Positions 62,385-64,000 of a stretch of DNA of 64,000 nt are shown here, one piece after another. The translations under genes and the position numbers were made by a program. The notes beneath the pieces are model-generated. The model had not been told where the DNA came from. It saw nothing but the letters and a program-made list of their open reading frames with translations, and ran no database searches. This DNA comes from Fructobacillus papyriferae (lineage in GTDB: Bacteria > Bacillota > Bacilli > Lactobacillales > Lactobacillaceae). The DNA lies in NCBI RefSeq assembly GCF_018437225.1, contig NZ_JAAMFI010000002.1:62001-126000 (forward strand). Reading direction: 5' to 3'. How positions within the stretch are numbered: the first letter of the stretch is position 1; the number at the start of each line of letters is the position of its first letter.

Positions 62385-63722
62385 TCATCCTAGGTTATCC
62401 AAAGCCGAGTAGCCGATCGATGGGAAGATCGTGACCAAGCGCTTCAGTTGGGCTTTGGTATAGCCGAATTCAATGGCTGGCAACAAGGCGTTGACCACGT
62501 CTTCTGCTTTGTCGGACAATTCGATGACACCAACGAGTTGCTTAGTCTTGTTGTAAATAAGCGTCCGCTGGCCCGGTGTTTCAAAGTCGACTGAGCGATA
62601 CCAGTCGTCCAACGTGTCTTGTTCGATCATGTCGTACTGATCTGGATTAGCCTTGGCTTCTTTGATTGTGACGCCTGCCTGGGCTAATCGAGGCATTGTG
62701 AAGACGGTTTGGGCAATCGCTGGATAATTAATGGGTTCCTTGTCTTCTCCCAAGATGTGAGCGACGACGTACTGCGATTCGAAAGTAGCGGTCGGGGTTA
62801 GCTTAGGGACGTCTTTTTTCAAGACGTCACCGGTGGCGTAGATGTTTGGTTGCTTCGTTTGTAAGAAGTCGTTTACGATAATACCTTTGTGGTCGTATTC
62901 AACGCCAATCTGATCTAAGTTTAGATCCTGGGTGTTTGGAATTCGGCCGGTGGCATCTAAGATGTAGTTGGCTGGCAGTGAGCCAGTTGTCGTTTCGATC
63001 GAGTAAGAGGAGCCGTTTTGCTCGACCTTTTGCACTTCCGTGTTCTTCAAGAAGAGCACGCCTTGCTTGGTCAAAGCTTTGCACAGCTGATCGCTGTATT
63101 CCCGGTCAAAGGCAGGTAAGGCTTGTTGGTCACGCAAAATCACGGTGACCTTTGCACCAGCTGTTTGCATGATCGAGGCTGCTTCCAACCCGATGAAGCC
63201 GGCTCCGATGATGACCATGCGTTCAGGAACTTCAGGGATGGACAAGAAGTCTTTAGAATCATGTAGGAATTCTTTTCCAGGAATATCTAAGCGGTGGCTA
63301 TGCTGGCCAGTAGCGATGACGAACTTGTCGGCCGTATAGGTTTTGTCAGCAACTTGAACCGTATGTGCGTCTTTAAAACTTGCGTGGCCGAAGATGAAGT
63401 GGATGCCGGCCATTTCCATCCCTTTTTGGATGGCGGGCGCAAAGCCATCGATGATGGCTTGCTTGCGTTCCATGGCCTTTTTCCAGTCAAGCGAGTGGGC
63501 GCCGTGGATGATGCCTTGCGATTGCATGCTTTCAGTAAGGAGCTTGGTTGGTGCCTCTAAAATAATTTTGGCGTTGCACCCCCAGTTTGGGCAAGTGCCG
63601 CCGACGCGATCTTCTTCGATGAACGCTACTTTTTTACCCGCAGCAGTCAGTGCCGGCGCACCATCAAAGGCACCGTGACCGGCACCAATAAAGACAACGT
63701 CGTAATCGTATGTTTGAGACAT
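62385..63722 (-). CDS. FAD-dependent pyridine nucleotide-disulfide oxidoreductase family protein
   Basis: A 445-residue flavoprotein of the glutathione reductase/lipoamide dehydrogenase fold. The FAD motif is VFIGAGHGAFDGAPAL, the redox-active disulfide is GGTCPNWGCNAK (CxxxxC), and the NAD(P) motif is VIIGAGFIGLEAASI, followed by ATGDV. The C-terminal dimerisation domain lacks the usual HP-hydrophobic-E dyad; it reads FPSIGYSALDNL. It may therefore act on a small or unknown substrate. The start ATG at 63722 follows AAGGAGGAGT. Confidence 0.85.
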   Translation of the reverse strand: MSQTYDYDVVFIGAGHGAFDGAPALTAAGKKVAFIEEDRVGGTCPNWGCNAKIILEAPTKLLTESMQSQGIIHGAHSLDWKKAMERKQAIIDGFAPAIQKGMEMAGIHFIFGHASFKDAHTVQVADKTYTADKFVIATGQHSHRLDIPGKEFLHDSKDFLSIPEVPERMVIIGAGFIGLEAASIMQTAGAKVTVILRDQQALPAFDREYSDQLCKALTKQGVLFLKNTEVQKVEQNGSSYSIETTTGSLPANYILDATGRIPNTQDLNLDQIGVEYDHKGIIVNDFLQTKQPNIYATGDVLKKDVPKLTPTATFESQYVVAHILGEDKEPINYPAIAQTVFTMPRLAQAGVTIKEAKANPDQYDMIEQDTLDDWYRSVDFETPGQRTLIYNKTKQLVGVIELSDKAEDVVNALLPAIEFGYTKAQLKRLVTIFPSIGYSALDNLG

Positions 63723-63831
63723 GAAACTCCTCCTTTTTTTCTACTTGACTCTATTATCGCACCGATTGTTAAGAATGTAAAAAACGTTAAGAAATTGAAT
63801 TGGAAATTCGATTTATCTGCCGAACCCACTT

Positions 63832-64000
63832 TTAGAAAAGCTTGTCTGGCATGGCCTTTTTCAAAAGCAGCGCAACGATGAGCCCAAAGAGCGTTTGGGC
63901 GATGTTGCCAGGTACAGAACTCAACGCAGCCTGCCAGTTATATAGGAAGGAAGCGGCTAAGAAGTAACCGAGAACCATGATGACGGAAGACAAAAGAAGA
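63832..64000 (-). CDS. ECF transporter S component (3' part only)
   Basis: The C-terminal 55 residues of a membrane protein that continues beyond the right edge. The visible sequence includes LSSVIMVLGYFLAASFLYNW, then LSSVPGNIAQTLFGLIVALL and ends MPDKLF. The SVPGNxxQ pattern after two spans is typical of ECF S components in the vitamin transporter group. The substrate cannot be assigned from this fragment. Confidence 0.6.
   Translation of the reverse strand, partial: LLLSSVIMVLGYFLAASFLYNWQAALSSVPGNIAQTLFGLIVALLLKKAMPDKLF

Noticed and set aside
1-64000. CRISPR arrays, insertion sequences or prophage genes
   Set aside because: No spaced direct repeats, transposase, integrase or terminal inverted repeats were seen.

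Overview
The window is a chromosomal segment of a low-to-moderate G+C Gram-positive bacterium of the Lactobacillales. The best match is a heterofermentative lactic acid bacterium of the Leuconostoc/Fructobacillus/Weissella group. This rests on gene content (rpoBC, nusG-rplKAJL, a dnaX-recR-tmk-holB-rsmI cluster, a HicDH-type lactate dehydrogenase relative, ECF transporters, T-boxes, mntH-usp) and on several fast-evolving core proteins. The genus is inferred, not proven.

Layout. 1-289: 5' part of a BceR-like response regulator (minus). 290-8534: rpoB leader RNA, rpoB, rpoC and a small membrane protein. 8573-15275: RNA processing and translation (mrnC, rlmB, a SigH-like sigma factor, rpmG, secE, nusG, rplK-rplA, L10 leader, rplJ-rplL, rsmC-like, tadA). 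15335-21838: SRP RNA, dnaX, recR, yaaL, tmk, darA, holB, rsmI and an acyl-ACP thioesterase; ybaB, ricT and yabA, often found in this cluster, are absent. 21852-29748: galE, ROK fructokinase, tRNA-Lys, a LdcB/VanY-type peptidase, a cluster of DnaA boxes before rlmH, nnrE, tRNA-Ser, an FMN reductase, small membrane and zinc proteins, and L-HicDH. 29800-34031: a methionine-type T-box in front of a SAM hydrolase and a complete ECF transporter (S, fused A-A', T). 34110-37268: tRNA-Asn and a glutamine-type ABC transporter. 37319-41618: pnuC (minus), nupC and three small envelope proteins. 41700-51904: T-box/valS, fabH, a LysM-CAP wall protein with a WalR-like box, an LCP protein, Ppx/GppA, HMG-CoA reductase, an unknown protein and a zinc-finger-less sirtuin. 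51964-55646: CDF efflux, mntH with a long structured leader, usp and a CzrA-type metal sensor. 55727-64000: tRNA-Leu, then a minus-strand cystine-type ABC operon ending in an EndA-like nuclease, metG, a CPBP protease, a flavin disulfide reductase-like protein and the 3' end of an ECF S component.

The most interesting item is at 59044-59270. A strong minus-strand promoter drives a 24-residue leader peptide with three consecutive Cys codons. It is followed by mutually exclusive GGGUGG/CCACCC pairings and an intrinsic terminator, directly ahead of the cystine-type ABC operon. This is a classic ribosome-mediated attenuator, apparently sensing cysteine, and the co-transcribed nuclease would share the control. 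A second theme is loss of structural zinc sites from core proteins: RpoC second zinc site, DnaX, HolB, the sirtuin and MetG. A third is a long leader RNA before mntH that I cannot match to a known riboswitch class.
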